A stretch of DNA of 64,000 nucleotides from an uncultured Alphaproteobacteria bacterium (GCA_902825865.1 CADECX010000007.1:11638-75637), one strand, 5' to 3'. Positions 1 through 9,010 are shown, counted from the stretch's first letter. Numbers and translations are program-made. The notes: generated from the letters alone by a model not told the origin.

Positions 1-147
1 CAAGAGAGCCCAACGCCTCTTGCACCCGCACTCTGCCCTAAAATGCTGAACCGGCCCCTAATTACACCGCCGACAGGGATAGGTGGATATACCGATATCC
101 GGTGCGCTAACGTACCGCGCATGCGCCATAGCGGCACAAGGACACCC

Positions 148-600
148 ATGCGGCGGGCACGAATTTCTATTCTGGTAAGCATGATCGCGCTGATGCCGCG
201 CGGCGCCCTTGCCGCCGATGCCACCACCTCCCTGTCCTGGACCGAGGTGGTGCGGATCAATGACACCAAATATGCCCGCACCGTTTTTGTGGCGCGCGAA
301 GGCGCGGTGGTGGACGGCTTCGCCAAATATTGGGGCCGGATGGTCTACACCACGCCCCATCCCGTCGGCGTCTATGACAATGCCCTGATCGCGCCGGAAA
401 ACAGCAAAGGCCAGACCCAGTTCATCGAAATGTGGACTCTGCATCTGATGGACTGCAACAAAAAGACGGTCGCCACCAGCAAGAGCGATTTCTATGACGC
501 CGGCGGCAAGATCGTCAGCCGCGGGCTTCTCAATCAAGGCCCCATAGCGGTCGAGCCCAAGTCACTGCATGCCCTGGCGGCGGAGATTGTATGTCATTGA
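148..600 (+). CDS. Exported hypothetical protein (surface-adhesin-E-like)
   Basis: The start at 148 is chosen because AAGGA lies about 7 nt upstream and the product then opens with a basic, hydrophobic signal peptide ending in ALAA-D. The mature part is about 130 residues with WTEVVRI near its start and two cysteines (MDCNK, EIVCH). The pattern of short beta strands and a W-x-L-x-x-MDC segment resembles small exported adhesin-E/CNP1-like proteins, but this is weak. The stop overlaps the start of the retropepsin-like gene by 10 nt, so the two are probably cotranscribed. Function unknown. Confidence 0.72.
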   Translation: MRRARISILVSMIALMPRGALAADATTSLSWTEVVRINDTKYARTVFVAREGAVVDGFAKYWGRMVYTTPHPVGVYDNALIAPENSKGQTQFIEMWTLHLMDCNKKTVATSKSDFYDAGGKIVSRGLLNQGPIAVEPKSLHALAAEIVCH

Positions 601-1481
601 GCATGCGTGCTGCCGTCCCGGCCGCCCTCACCGCCTGCCTCCTTCTCGCTGCCCCCGGCGCCCATGCCCAGGAATGCGCCGCGCTGGCCGACGTCAAAGG
701 CGGCCAATTGCCCGACGGCCGCCTGGTGCTTCCCGTCACCGTCGAAGGCCGCGCGCTGTATTTCCTGCTCGATACCGGCGGCATCGCCACCACCATCAAA
801 TGGGAGTTGGCGCGCGGGATGAATCTTCCCGCCACCCAGGCGGCGCGCCCACTCAATGGCGTGGGCGGCGCGGTGCTGAACTTTGTCGTCACCGGCGAGG
901 AATTCTCCATCGGCGGGCTCAAGGTGGAAAACAAGCCGATCTATCTGGAGACACGGCCGCTCAGGACCGACGGCACCCTCTCCGCCGACATACTCAACGC
1001 CTATGACGTGGAAATCGATCTGGCGCGCTATCGCGTGAAATTGATGGCCAGCGGAGATTGCGCCGCGCCCGACGGCGCCGACGCGGTGGCGATCGATATC
1101 GCGCCGGATGGCGCCCACAAGGGCCATGTGCGCTTTCCGGTCAAGATCGACGGCTTGACCGTGATGGCGACCTTGGATACCGGCGCCACCTCATCGGTGA
1201 TCGGCATGCGGGCCGCCGCCGCCCTCGGCGTCTATCCGGATTCGCCAAAGCTGGATTTGCGGCGCACGCGCGGCAACGACCGGCTCTACAGCTATCCCTT
1301 CCAAACGCTTCAGATCGGCGAGGTGACGGTGGAGCGCCCCCGCATCACCATCGCCAGCGACAATTTCCTGCCCGGCTCGAACAGTGATCTGATCCTGGGC
1401 ATCGACGCCCTGGCCGGGATGAAACTGACCATCGCCTATGGCCATAACCGGCTTTATTTAGAGAGCCAACAGCGCCCGTAG
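591..1481 (+). CDS. Exported retropepsin-like aspartic protease, tandem domains
   Basis: A 296-residue protein with a signal peptide (cleavage near AHAQ-E). Two aspartyl-protease-like motifs are visible: LLDTGG around residue 61 and LDTGATSS around residue 196. Each is followed by the hydrophobic strand typical of retropepsin/Asp_protease_2 folds. Both Asp-Thr-Gly triads sit in one chain, so it may work as a pseudo-dimer in the periplasm. A close paralog lies at 14916-15770. ATG at 591 overlaps the upstream stop; a second ATG at 603 is possible. The substrate is unknown. Confidence 0.85.
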   Translation: MSLSMRAAVPAALTACLLLAAPGAHAQECAALADVKGGQLPDGRLVLPVTVEGRALYFLLDTGGIATTIKWELARGMNLPATQAARPLNGVGGAVLNFVVTGEEFSIGGLKVENKPIYLETRPLRTDGTLSADILNAYDVEIDLARYRVKLMASGDCAAPDGADAVAIDIAPDGAHKGHVRFPVKIDGLTVMATLDTGATSSVIGMRAAAALGVYPDSPKLDLRRTRGNDRLYSYPFQTLQIGEVTVERPRITIASDNFLPGSNSDLILGIDALAGMKLTIAYGHNRLYLESQQRP

Positions 1482-1488
1482 GGCGCGA

Positions 1489-1507
1489 GCATGTCCAGTG
1501 GACATGC
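1489..1507. repeat. Dispersed palindrome, core GTCCA-N-TGGAC (copy 1)
   Basis: GCATGTCCA-G-TGGACATGC is a perfect 9-bp-arm palindrome between two convergent genes. Related copies lie at 9232-9250 and 23285-23305, with arm changes that preserve pairing. A second small hairpin (gcgccc TAC gggcgc) lies just upstream at about 1472-1486. Confidence 0.7.
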
Positions 1508-1576
1508 GAGAGTTGGCGAGCGCCGCGAGCTTGGGCGAGCGGCACGGAAGTCCCGCACAAAACATAGCAAGTCGTG

Positions 1577-2200
1577 CTAATTCGCCTTCCAGGTCACCAG
1601 CACGGCAGCGCGCGAAGTCCCGTCCTTGGTGGTGATCCGGGGCGCCACTTCCACAATCGCGGTGTAGTTCTGCGCGGCAAACGTGCGGGACACTTCCACG
1701 AAGACCTTGTCGTCATCCTCTTCGTCTTGATTGTCTCTGGCCGCACCATTCTTGGCGCTCTGCGGCCCCGACAGCGGACCGTTGTTTGATAAGTCGGCGG
1801 AAAAAGCCGCTTGCACCGCCCCGTTCGGCTTTCCATTGCGCAACACCTCCATCAACCGCGCCAGCGATTGCCGCCAATCGCTGCCGGTGGCGATCTTGCA
1901 CAGACGTGACGCCATATCGTCGGGAAGATTGGCGGGCACGATACCGCAATCGACATAGACCGCATGACCGGGGCGGAAGGTCATCCAGGCATCGGCCAGG
2001 CTGCCCGCCGCCAAATATTTGATGCCGCTCTCGCCCATCTTGTGCCAATTGCTGCCGTACAAGCGTTCGGCATCGGCCACGGTCGATTTCGGCGTCAGCC
2101 CGGCCACGGTCAGCATATCCTCCGCCGAAAAGGCAGGCGCTTGCGCGGCTGCGGGCGAAATCAACGCCAGCAATCCAGCAACAACGATGCACTTCATCAT
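1577..2200 (-). CDS. Exported hypothetical protein downstream of a PQQ dehydrogenase
   Basis: A 207-residue protein with a signal peptide (GLLALISPAAAQA). The centre has a VDCGIVPANL segment and a second Cys about 20 residues later. An acidic stretch (DEEDDD) precedes a beta-rich end. I recognise no family. It starts 8 nt after the stop of the PQQ dehydrogenase on the same strand, so it is probably an operon partner. An accessory or small-subunit role for the quinoprotein is inference only. Confidence 0.72.
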   Translation of the reverse strand: MMKCIVVAGLLALISPAAAQAPAFSAEDMLTVAGLTPKSTVADAERLYGSNWHKMGESGIKYLAAGSLADAWMTFRPGHAVYVDCGIVPANLPDDMASRLCKIATGSDWRQSLARLMEVLRNGKPNGAVQAAFSADLSNNGPLSGPQSAKNGAARDNQDEEDDDKVFVEVSRTFAAQNYTAIVEVAPRITTKDGTSRAAVLVTWKAN

Positions 2201-2208
2201 TTCGCGTC

Positions 2209-4038
2209 CTAGTCCGGTAACGCGAAAACATACACCATATTGGAACCGCTGGGCTGGTCGATCTCCGGGAACAGCCGCGGCGAGTTACCGCCGCCAAAGC
2301 CGCCGCCCGCACCGACCGCGATATATTGCTTGCCATTCCTGCTGAACGACACCGGGGCGCCGCTGACATGCGAACCCAGGCGGACCTGCCACAGGATCTT
2401 TCCGTCCTTGTCATCGAAGGCGCGGAAATAGCGGTCCAGCGCGCCGTTGAACACCAAGCCGCCCCCCGTCGCCAGAATGGGCGCGTAGTTGGTCGCCTTG
2501 TTTTCCCAGCTCCATACGGTCTTGCCGGTTTCCGCCGATACCGCATCGATGCGGCCGATGCCCGAATGGCCCGGCGAAATTTTCGCCGCGCCCAGCACAT
2601 TGTAGCCGTCGACCAGCCTGCTGGGGATATTGTCGGCCCGCACATGGATGTCGGTGCAGAGATTCTGCAGCTGCACGAATATCAGATTGCTCTGCGGGCT
2701 GTAGGCCGAGAAAGGCCAGTCGCGCCCGCCCGCGTGGGTCGGGCAGATGGCATAGGTCTTGTGGATGTCCGTCATCACCAGGTCCTGGTTGACGGTGACC
2801 TTGCCCTTATTGTCGATCTTGGTGATCAGATTCTGCACCGACGTCTGCTTGGCCCAGAGGAAGTCGCCCTTGGCGGCATCGAAGCTCCACACCAGGCCGG
2901 TCTTGCACGGCACACCGGTCAAGACCCGGCGGGTTGCGCCTTTCACGCGTCCCACCGCCAGCATGCCGTCCGCCTTGGGATCGGGATTGACTGCGGTGGT
3001 GACGGGGAACATCTCGAAGGTGCATTCCTGGTCCCAATTGTCCTGTGGCAGGACCTGGTGCCGCCAGACGATCTCGCCGGTCTTGGCTTTCACGGCAAAG
3101 CGTGTGTTGGTCCCCACCATGGTGGCGCCGAAATTGCCGCGCTGGCCTTCCGCCGCCGGGCCGACGCCGCTGGAGCCGTAGTAAACCAGATCCAATTGCG
3201 GATCATAGGTGATCGGTCCCCACACGCCGGTCATCCAGCGCTTGTCGAATGGCAGGTTGCCCCAGCTTTCATTGCCCGGCTCGCCCGGCTTGGGGATCAG
3301 ATAGTTGCGCCACAGCTCCTTGCCGGTTTGCGCATCATTGCCGGTGACGAAACAGCCGAACGGCGCATACTGGCAAGTGGAGCCCGCGATCACCACGCCG
3401 TTCACCACAATCGGGCCGGTGGTGTTGGTGACATACGTTTCCCCGCCCCGGTGCACCTGCCACAATTGCTTGCCGGTCTTGGCGTCCAGCGCGACCAGAA
3501 AATTGTCGCGCGTGGTGGTGTAGAGCTTGTCGCCATAAAGGAACACACTGCGTTTGCGCTGGCCCCAGTGACCGCTCATGATCGTCTTGATGTCCGGCAG
3601 GTTGCGCCGGTACTGCCACAAGAGTTCGCCCGAGACCGCGTCCAGGGCCTGGATGACGTCGTTGGGATTGCCCAAGAACATCACGCCGTCATGGATGATC
3701 GGGGTCGGCTGATTGAAACCCGTCTCCATGCCGCGCGACCAGACCAGTTGCAGATTCTTGATATTGGTCTTGTCGATCTGCCTCAGCGGGCTGTAGCCAT
3801 AGCCCTCGTAATTGCCGCGCATCATGATCCAGTCGTTGGGATCGGGATTGCGCAGCTTTTCGTCGGTCAGCGGGGCGTAGCTCGCAATCGGATTGGTCGC
3901 GACCGTGATATGGCCCGCGTCCCCCATCACCACCTCGCCGCCCGTAAAGCGAGGGGGCGGATAATTCTGCGCCGTTGCCAGGGTCGCCATCAGCACCATG
4001 CCGCCAACAACGGCCGATCCGCGAAGTCCGATCTTCAT
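2209..4038 (-). CDS. PQQ-dependent dehydrogenase (methanol/ethanol type propeller)
   Basis: A 609-residue periplasmic quinoprotein. ATG 4038 is preferred over a more distal start because a signal peptide (MKIGLRG...ATAQ) follows directly. Repeated propeller-docking motifs are visible (DAKTGKQLW, NDAQTGKELW, KAKTGEIVW, DKDGKILW). There is no CxxCH, so no fused cytochrome c. The vicinal Cys-Cys common in alcohol dehydrogenases is absent; instead a C-x6-C occurs (STCQYAPFGC). The putative catalytic region reads NWDQECTFE. It is divergent from a paralog at 4232. The substrate, probably an alcohol or aldehyde, is not determinable. Confidence 0.9.
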   Translation of the reverse strand: MKIGLRGSAVVGGMVLMATLATAQNYPPPRFTGGEVVMGDAGHITVATNPIASYAPLTDEKLRNPDPNDWIMMRGNYEGYGYSPLRQIDKTNIKNLQLVWSRGMETGFNQPTPIIHDGVMFLGNPNDVIQALDAVSGELLWQYRRNLPDIKTIMSGHWGQRKRSVFLYGDKLYTTTRDNFLVALDAKTGKQLWQVHRGGETYVTNTTGPIVVNGVVIAGSTCQYAPFGCFVTGNDAQTGKELWRNYLIPKPGEPGNESWGNLPFDKRWMTGVWGPITYDPQLDLVYYGSSGVGPAAEGQRGNFGATMVGTNTRFAVKAKTGEIVWRHQVLPQDNWDQECTFEMFPVTTAVNPDPKADGMLAVGRVKGATRRVLTGVPCKTGLVWSFDAAKGDFLWAKQTSVQNLITKIDNKGKVTVNQDLVMTDIHKTYAICPTHAGGRDWPFSAYSPQSNLIFVQLQNLCTDIHVRADNIPSRLVDGYNVLGAAKISPGHSGIGRIDAVSAETGKTVWSWENKATNYAPILATGGGLVFNGALDRYFRAFDDKDGKILWQVRLGSHVSGAPVSFSRNGKQYIAVGAGGGFGGGNSPRLFPEIDQPSGSNMVYVFALPD

Positions 4039-4231
4039 GTCAAACGCCCCTGGATGCTCAAACACACAACAGATGTATACGCGAGCCAGTCATGGCATAG
4101 AACGCGCAAACTGGAACAGCCTGGCCAGGCTTTGTGCAGGTGCAAAAAGCCAGATTTCGCCTTGGCCGCCCCGCCCGCCCCTCTCTAAACTGCCCGAAAG
4201 GCCCGATCAGGCCGCTGTCAGGGGATCCATC

Positions 4232-6091
4232 ATGGCTAAGGTTGCGCGCCGCAAGGCGCTGGTGTTTGGCATGTCCTGTGCGCTTCTGATCGGGGGCGCG
4301 GCGCTGGCTCAAAAACCCAATGCCCCGGGTGTGATTGAAGGCCTGATCCCCAAAAGCGGCGAGCCGGTGGTGGGCGAAGGCAAGCACCTGGTGACCACGC
4401 CGCACCCCATCGAAAATTACCAGCCTGTAACGGACGCCATTCTGCACAATCCCGATCCCAATGACTGGATCATGATGCGGGGCAATTACGAAGGCTATGG
4501 CCATTCCAAGCTCAAGCAGATCGACAAGAGCAACGTCAAGAATCTGCAACTGGTGTGGTCGCGCATCATGGAGACCGGGGTCAATGAGCCGACCCCCATC
4601 GTCTATAAAGGCGTGATGTTCCTGGGCAACCCTCGGGACGTGATCCAGGCCATCGACGCCGCGACGGGCGAACTGCTCTGGCAGTATCGGCGCGAGCTGC
4701 CGACCTTCGAGCAGATGCACAACAATCAATGGGGCCAGCGCAAGCGCAGCATCTTCCTGTACGAGGACAAGGTTTACACCGTGACCTGGGACAATTTCCT
4801 GGTCGCGCTGGACGCCAGGACCGGCAAGCAATTGTGGGAAGTGAACCGCGGCGGCAATTACTGGGCCACCAACACCACCGGCCCGATTGTGGTGAACGGC
4901 GTGGTGGTCGCCGGCTCAAGCTGCCAGATGGCGGCGTTCGGCTGTTTCGTCACCGGCAATGACGCCAGGACCGGCAAGGAATTGTGGCGCAACACCTTGA
5001 TCCCCAAGAAGGGCGAACCTGGTGACGAGACCTGGGGCAATCTTCCCTTCGAGAAACGCTGGATCGTCGGCGTCTGGGGCCCGATCATCTACGACCCCGT
5101 TCAGGACCTGCTGCATTACGGCTCCAGCGGCGTCGGCCCGGCGGCGGAAGGCCAGCGCGGCAATATCGGCGCCACCATGGCGGGCTCCAACACACGTTTT
5201 GCCGTTCGGCCAAAAACCGGCGAAGTCGTGTGGCGGCATCAAGTCATGCCGCGCGACAATTGGGACCAGGAATGCACCTTCGAGATGTTCCCCATCACCG
5301 CCGAAGTCGATCCCGATCCCAAGGCCGAAGGCATGATGGCGATCGGACGCAATGCCAAATCCAAGTCGCGCCGCACGCTGACCGGCGCGCCCTGCAAGAC
5401 CACCATTGTGTGGAGCTTCGACGCCGCCAAGGGCGACTTCCTCTGGGCCAAAAATCCCCTGACCGAACAGAACCTCACCAAGGCCATCAGCAATCGCGGA
5501 ATCGTGACCGTCAATGAAGAACAGGTGATGATGGACCTGAAGAAGGAATATCACCAATGCCCCACCCATTCGGGCGGCCGCGACTGGCCCTTCTCCTCCT
5601 ACAATCCCGAAAACAATGTGATGTATCTGGAGATCCAGAATCTCTGCACCGACATTGTGGTGCGCCATGACAATATCCCCAGCCCGGCGCGCGATACCTA
5701 CAACACCACGTCCAAATATGTGCTGGCCGACGGCAAAAAGGGCCTGGGCCGCATCGACGCGATTTCCGCTTCGACGGGGCGGACCTTGTGGAGCTGGGAG
5801 AACGAAGCCTCGAATTATTCCTCGGTGCTCTCGACCTCGGGCGGCTTGTTGTTCAACGGCAGCATGGACCGTTACTTCCGCGCCTTCGATTCCGAGAATG
5901 GCAAGGTGTTGTGGCAGACCCGCCTGGCCAGTTCGGTGGCGGGCACGCCGGTGACCTTTTCCGTCAAGGGCCGCCAGTATGTCGCCATCGCGGGCGGCAG
6001 CGGGCATCTGTCGCTGTTGACCCGCATCTTCCCCAAGATCGACCAGCCCGGCGCCGGCAATGCGCTTTATGTATTTGCGCTCCCGGAGTGA
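4232..6091 (+). CDS. PQQ-dependent dehydrogenase, paralog of the divergent neighbour
   Basis: A 619-residue quinoprotein beginning at ATG 4232 (AGGGGA about 7 nt upstream) with a signal peptide ending around GAALAQ. It is collinear with the 2209-4038 product: the same docking motifs (DARTGKQLW, NDARTGKELW, DSENGKVLW), the same C-x6-C (SSCQMAAFGC) and the same NWDQECTFE stretch, with no CxxCH. The two genes diverge from a 193-bp interval, suggesting an inverted duplication with shared or opposed regulation. The electron acceptor must be a separate cytochrome or quinone; none is encoded nearby. Confidence 0.9.
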   Translation: MAKVARRKALVFGMSCALLIGGAALAQKPNAPGVIEGLIPKSGEPVVGEGKHLVTTPHPIENYQPVTDAILHNPDPNDWIMMRGNYEGYGHSKLKQIDKSNVKNLQLVWSRIMETGVNEPTPIVYKGVMFLGNPRDVIQAIDAATGELLWQYRRELPTFEQMHNNQWGQRKRSIFLYEDKVYTVTWDNFLVALDARTGKQLWEVNRGGNYWATNTTGPIVVNGVVVAGSSCQMAAFGCFVTGNDARTGKELWRNTLIPKKGEPGDETWGNLPFEKRWIVGVWGPIIYDPVQDLLHYGSSGVGPAAEGQRGNIGATMAGSNTRFAVRPKTGEVVWRHQVMPRDNWDQECTFEMFPITAEVDPDPKAEGMMAIGRNAKSKSRRTLTGAPCKTTIVWSFDAAKGDFLWAKNPLTEQNLTKAISNRGIVTVNEEQVMMDLKKEYHQCPTHSGGRDWPFSSYNPENNVMYLEIQNLCTDIVVRHDNIPSPARDTYNTTSKYVLADGKKGLGRIDAISASTGRTLWSWENEASNYSSVLSTSGGLLFNGSMDRYFRAFDSENGKVLWQTRLASSVAGTPVTFSVKGRQYVAIAGGSGHLSLLTRIFPKIDQPGAGNALYVFALPE

Positions 6092-6157
6092 GCGCCGACA
6101 CAAGTAGGTGCGAGCATTTTCAGGGACATAGACGCCGGGCGGCGCAGCGGCGGATAC

Positions 6158-6174
6158 TGTATTCCCGGTTTACA
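6158..6174. promoter_or_regulatory. 17-bp dyad TGTA-N9-TACA, candidate enhancer site
   Basis: TGTATTCCCGGTTTACA, about 110 bp upstream of the sigma-54 element at 6285. It matches the 17-bp dyads placed before three other PEP-CTERM promoters (29810, 38967, 43130). This is the weakest and most distant of the four. Confidence 0.45.
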
Positions 6175-6284
6175 TCTTAACATGTTAGGCAGGGTCCCCG
6201 ATCACATCAGGATCTCGCCCTATAGGGTTTTTATTGTTTGAAACCAATGGCATGGTGGAAAACACACCGATCTAGTGATATTTC

Positions 6285-6301
6285 TGGTACGCTTCTTGCT
6301 A
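6285..6301 (+). promoter_or_regulatory. Sigma-54 (-24/-12) promoter of PEP-CTERM gene
   Basis: TGGTAC-GCTTC-TTGCTA has the invariant GG-N10-GC spacing and matches the RpoN consensus TGGCAC-N5-TTGC well. The predicted transcription start, near 6310, leaves room for the downstream ribosome-binding site. Confidence 0.7.
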
Positions 6302-6336
6302 CGTTACACCCAGATGTATTCATGGGAGTGCGTAAC

Positions 6337-7098
6337 GTGAGATTTCCGACCAAATCCGTAATGGGCCTTGTCGCCCTGCTCGGCGCCACCAGCGCCGCCA
6401 ATGCCGCCATCATCAATCCCGGTTTTGAAAACGGCACCACATCCAGCTGGACCACCATCGGCGACGTTATCGTCACGCCCAGCACCAACGTCCTGACCTT
6501 CAACGGCGTCAACTGGACCGTCAATGCCTTCGAAACCCAGATGGCCCAGCTGAATCCCGGCAATGCCAACGTCTCCACGATCGAGACAGCCCTGGGTCTT
6601 ACCCTCGGCACCTTGCAGAACCCCAATGCCAATGGCGGCGTCTTCACCGACGCCGCGGCGATCTACCAGACTTTTGCCGCCAATGCGGGTGACACCATCT
6701 CCGCCTGGTGGAACTATGTCGCGACCGACTATATCCCGTTCAATGATCCGGCCTTTGTGATCCTGAAGGACCCCAATGGCGCCTTCTTTGTCGACACCCT
6801 GGCCAGCATCCATGGCGACGGCATTGCCGTCGGCACCGCCGGCAATTCGGGCTGGCACCTGTTCAGCCAGACGGCCCTTCTGACCGGCGACTATACCCTC
6901 GCCTTCGTCACCACCAACGACAAGGACCAGATCCTTGACTCGGTGCTGTTCGTCGACAATGGCGAAGGCACCTGCGAACCGGTTTGCGTCGCCCTTCCCG
7001 ACCCCGAAACGGAAGTCCCGGAACCGGCGACCCTGTCGCTGCTCGGCCTGGGCGTGGCTGGTCTGGTGGCGGCCCGCCGCCGCCGCAAGTCGGCCTAA
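6337..7098 (+). CDS. PEP-CTERM sorting-domain surface protein
   Basis: An exported protein of about 253 residues. GTG 6337 is chosen because GGGAG lies 8 nt upstream and a signal peptide (VMGLVALLGATSAANA) follows at once; ATG 6322 is the alternative. The mature part begins INPGFENGTTSSW, a carbohydrate-binding-like jelly-roll opening. The C terminus is a complete PEP-CTERM tripartite signal: VPEPATLSLLGLG, a membrane segment, then RRRR. This signal is processed by an exosortase, which is not in this window. A sigma-54 element lies upstream and a strong terminator follows. Confidence 0.88.
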   Translation: MRFPTKSVMGLVALLGATSAANAAIINPGFENGTTSSWTTIGDVIVTPSTNVLTFNGVNWTVNAFETQMAQLNPGNANVSTIETALGLTLGTLQNPNANGGVFTDAAAIYQTFAANAGDTISAWWNYVATDYIPFNDPAFVILKDPNGAFFVDTLASIHGDGIAVGTAGNSGWHLFSQTALLTGDYTLAFVTTNDKDQILDSVLFVDNGEGTCEPVCVALPDPETEVPEPATLSLLGLGVAGLVAARRRRKSA

Positions 7099-7122
7099 TC
7101 CGGACTTTGCATCTGACTTAAG

Positions 7123-7150
7123 AAAACGGCGATCTTCGGATCGCCGTTTT
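7123..7150 (+). terminator. Intrinsic terminator
   Basis: AAAACGGCGATC-TTCG-GATCGCCGTTTT: a perfect 12-bp stem with a UUCG-type tetraloop and a T tract, directly after the PEP-CTERM gene. Confidence 0.93.
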
Positions 7151-7223
7151 CGTTTCTGCGCGACGGCCTTGACCGCCTCGATCCCCTGGGCTCTTTTTGA
7201 GCGATCCGGCGGGAGACTTGGCA

Positions 7224-7916
7224 ATGTCCAACGCGCCTTTGGGACAATTCCATCGCGGCGATGCGGAGCCCAGGGTGCCGCTGTCCAGCAAGCTGACGGC
7301 GATCGGCCTCACCGCCGGCGTCTATGCCCTCATCACGGTGATGGCGTCGCAGCACGGCGCCTATACACCGCCCCGCCGTCCGCAAGCCTCGCAGGTCCTG
7401 GGCGCCACGGCGCCGCTGCTCGCGCCGGACAAGACGGCCCGGCCCCGCCAGTCCTGGTTCCTGGTTGAACCGCCCGGCGAGACGCTTTCCTCTTCCGCGC
7501 CGTCTTCCGCCGCCATGACCGGCCCCACCATCGGCTTCACCTTCGGCTCCGGCTCCGGTTCCGGCAGTGTGGCGGGCGGATGCTATGACGCGGGTTGGGC
7601 CAAGGCGGTGAACGAGAAGGTCCGCAGCCGCATGCCGCCACAGATGCGAGACGGCGTGGCCTTTGTGCGTTTTGTCGCCCGCCGTGACGGGCGGCTGGAG
7701 CAGCTGGAGATCGTCAAATCGTCCGGCGACAAAATCCTGGACGATGCCGCTTATCAAATGGTGCACGATGCCCAGCCCCTGCCCCGCATTCCCCGCTGGA
7801 TGCAGCTGGAGCGAGTCGATGCCGTCTTGCCCATCGCCTTTGGCAAGATGTCCGGAAAATTCAAGCCCAGCGAGGGCAATTGCGCCCCCGATCCCGTGCT
7901 GAACCGCGAGACCTGA
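7224..7916 (+). CDS. TonB-like energy transducer
   Basis: A 230-residue protein starting at ATG 7224 (GGGAG 8 nt upstream). One membrane helix (around residues 25-45, LTAIGLTAGVYALITV) is followed by a low-complexity linker rich in Ser, Gly and Ala (GSGSGSG), rather than the usual Pro-rich spacer. A TonB_C-like domain forms the last about 90 residues (GVAFVRFVARRDGRLEQL, then LDDAAYQMV). It probably couples inner-membrane proton motive force to an outer-membrane receptor. No exbB/exbD lies nearby. Confidence 0.82.
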   Translation: MSNAPLGQFHRGDAEPRVPLSSKLTAIGLTAGVYALITVMASQHGAYTPPRRPQASQVLGATAPLLAPDKTARPRQSWFLVEPPGETLSSSAPSSAAMTGPTIGFTFGSGSGSGSVAGGCYDAGWAKAVNEKVRSRMPPQMRDGVAFVRFVARRDGRLEQLEIVKSSGDKILDDAAYQMVHDAQPLPRIPRWMQLERVDAVLPIAFGKMSGKFKPSEGNCAPDPVLNRET

Positions 7917-8032
7917 CCCTTCGCGTTTGAGAAAGTTCCCGCGTTCATCCGTACACGTTCGTACTGTTTGCGGATTAAGGACTCGTTTGGACCGTCGCCA
8001 TATAATTTGACCGATACACGAGTGAAACAGAC

Positions 8033-8161
8033 ATGGCGAAGTTCTGGATCGGGTTGCTTTCAGGCGTTCTGCTGACCTTGCTGTTCTTCGAAAATTTTCC
8101 CGGCGGTGCTGCGCAGGGAATCGCCACTGTTGAACAGACAGTGAGAACGTCCACGCCTTAG
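8033..8161 (+). CDS. 42-residue single-helix membrane mini-protein
   Basis: MAKFWIGLLSGVLLTLLFF opens a small protein with one N-terminal membrane helix and a short soluble tail. The start has no strong ribosome-binding site, but TATAAT occurs at 8001-8006. Support comes from a look-alike at 36155-36292, which opens with MGKFVGGLVIGLLIG, also has Glu-x-x-Phe-Pro after the helix, and has a similar length. Function unknown. Confidence 0.5.
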   Translation: MAKFWIGLLSGVLLTLLFFENFPGGAAQGIATVEQTVRTSTP

Positions 8162-8235
8162 GCTGGAAAAGTTTCTTCGGAACCCTTGAAAATTGCAGGT
8201 ATTTTTTCGCGCCACACAGCTATGCGTATCGCGAA

Positions 8236-8261
8236 GGAACTGCTTCCTGCGTCTGTTTGTT
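8236..8261 (+). promoter_or_regulatory. Possible EcfG-type general-stress promoter
   Basis: GGAAC (8236-8240) and TGTT (8258-8261) are separated by 17 bp, close to the alphaproteobacterial general-stress consensus GGAAC-N16/17-CGTT. It lies 36 bp before a CsbD-like gene, a usual member of that regulon. One mismatch in the -10. Confidence 0.4.
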
Positions 8262-8296
8262 TCCTCTCCAGTGTTTCATCCACCAAGGAGACGAAT

Positions 8297-8479
8297 ATGA
8301 GCATCAAGGGTCAAGTGAAGGAAGCCGCCGGTTTCATCAAGGAAGAAGCCTATGAACACGGCAAGTCGGCCGAGAGCAAGATCAAGGCCCAGGAAGGCCG
8401 CGAGTTGCGCAACGAAGGCCGGGTCGAAGACGGCAAGGCGCCGAAGACCACCCAGCCCGGCACCGCCGACAAGCACTAA
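8297..8479 (+). CDS. CsbD-like stress-response protein
   Basis: A 60-residue, highly charged protein starting at ATG 8297 with a strong AAGGAG 6 nt upstream. MSIKGQVKEAAGFIKEE and the G-K-x-E helical pattern fit the CsbD (UPF0337) family of abundant cytosolic stress proteins. It is followed by a strong terminator and preceded by a possible EcfG-type promoter. Confidence 0.78.
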   Translation: MSIKGQVKEAAGFIKEEAYEHGKSAESKIKAQEGRELRNEGRVEDGKAPKTTQPGTADKH

Positions 8480-8497
8480 ATTTTTCGGTTGCATGAC

Positions 8498-8532
8498 AAA
8501 GACCCGCCTGCGCCAAACGCAGGCGGGTCTTT
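8498..8532 (+). terminator. Intrinsic terminator of csbD-like gene
   Basis: GACCCGCCTGCG-CCAAA-CGCAGGCGGGTC, a 12-bp perfect stem flanked by AAA and TTTTATTTTT. Confidence 0.93.
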
Positions 8533-8664
8533 TATTTTTCGTCCCTCGCGCGCCAAGCTGCCTACGCTTTAGGCACCCGACAGCCACCATCGCGGCTTGA
8601 ACTCGGCACTTGTCTGATAAATAGTCATGGCTAGTCTTGCTTGCGACTCTGGGGGAGCACCACC

Positions 8665-8910
8665 ATGCGTTTGATTTCTTCCATTCTTGCCCTGGCTTTG
8701 ACGACAAGCGCGGCCCTGGCGGCTGACACCGGCCCGCTGACCCCGGGCGCTCCCGCCGGCGTGAAACACGCCCAAGAAGGGGGCGATGGCAAGCTCGTGG
8801 CTTTCGGGCTGGCCGCGCTGGCCCTTGGCGTGATCATTGTTGCCGTCACCCAGGATGACGAGCCCGCTCCGACACCGGCGCCTCCGGCGACGACGACGAG
8901 CACGGTCTAG
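8665..8910 (+). CDS. Small exported/membrane protein, PGxPAGxKxAQ family
   Basis: An 81-residue protein at ATG 8665 (GGGGGAG upstream). A signal peptide ending ALAA-D is followed by the motif LTPGAPAGVKHAQ, a hydrophobic segment (FGLAALALGVIIVAV), a DDE patch and a Pro/Thr tail (PTPAPPATTT). A paralog with the same order of parts lies at 43193-43465. Location is probably inner membrane or periplasm. Function unknown. Confidence 0.72.
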   Translation: MRLISSILALALTTSAALAADTGPLTPGAPAGVKHAQEGGDGKLVAFGLAALALGVIIVAVTQDDEPAPTPAPPATTTSTV

Positions 8911-9010
8911 GCCGTCCGCCGCGGACGCCACAAGCGCATGCCATAAGCGAGGGGTGACAAAACCCGCCCGCGCCGCCTATTGTTACGGGGCCTTGTCGAA
9001 GGAGCCGTGC

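Noticed and set aside
2326-4188. Long plus-strand open frame opposite the PQQ dehydrogenase
   Set aside because: Composition is that of an antisense shadow in GC-rich DNA (rich in His, Arg, Gly, Ala, Asp); the minus-strand frame has signal peptide, propeller repeats and homologous twin.
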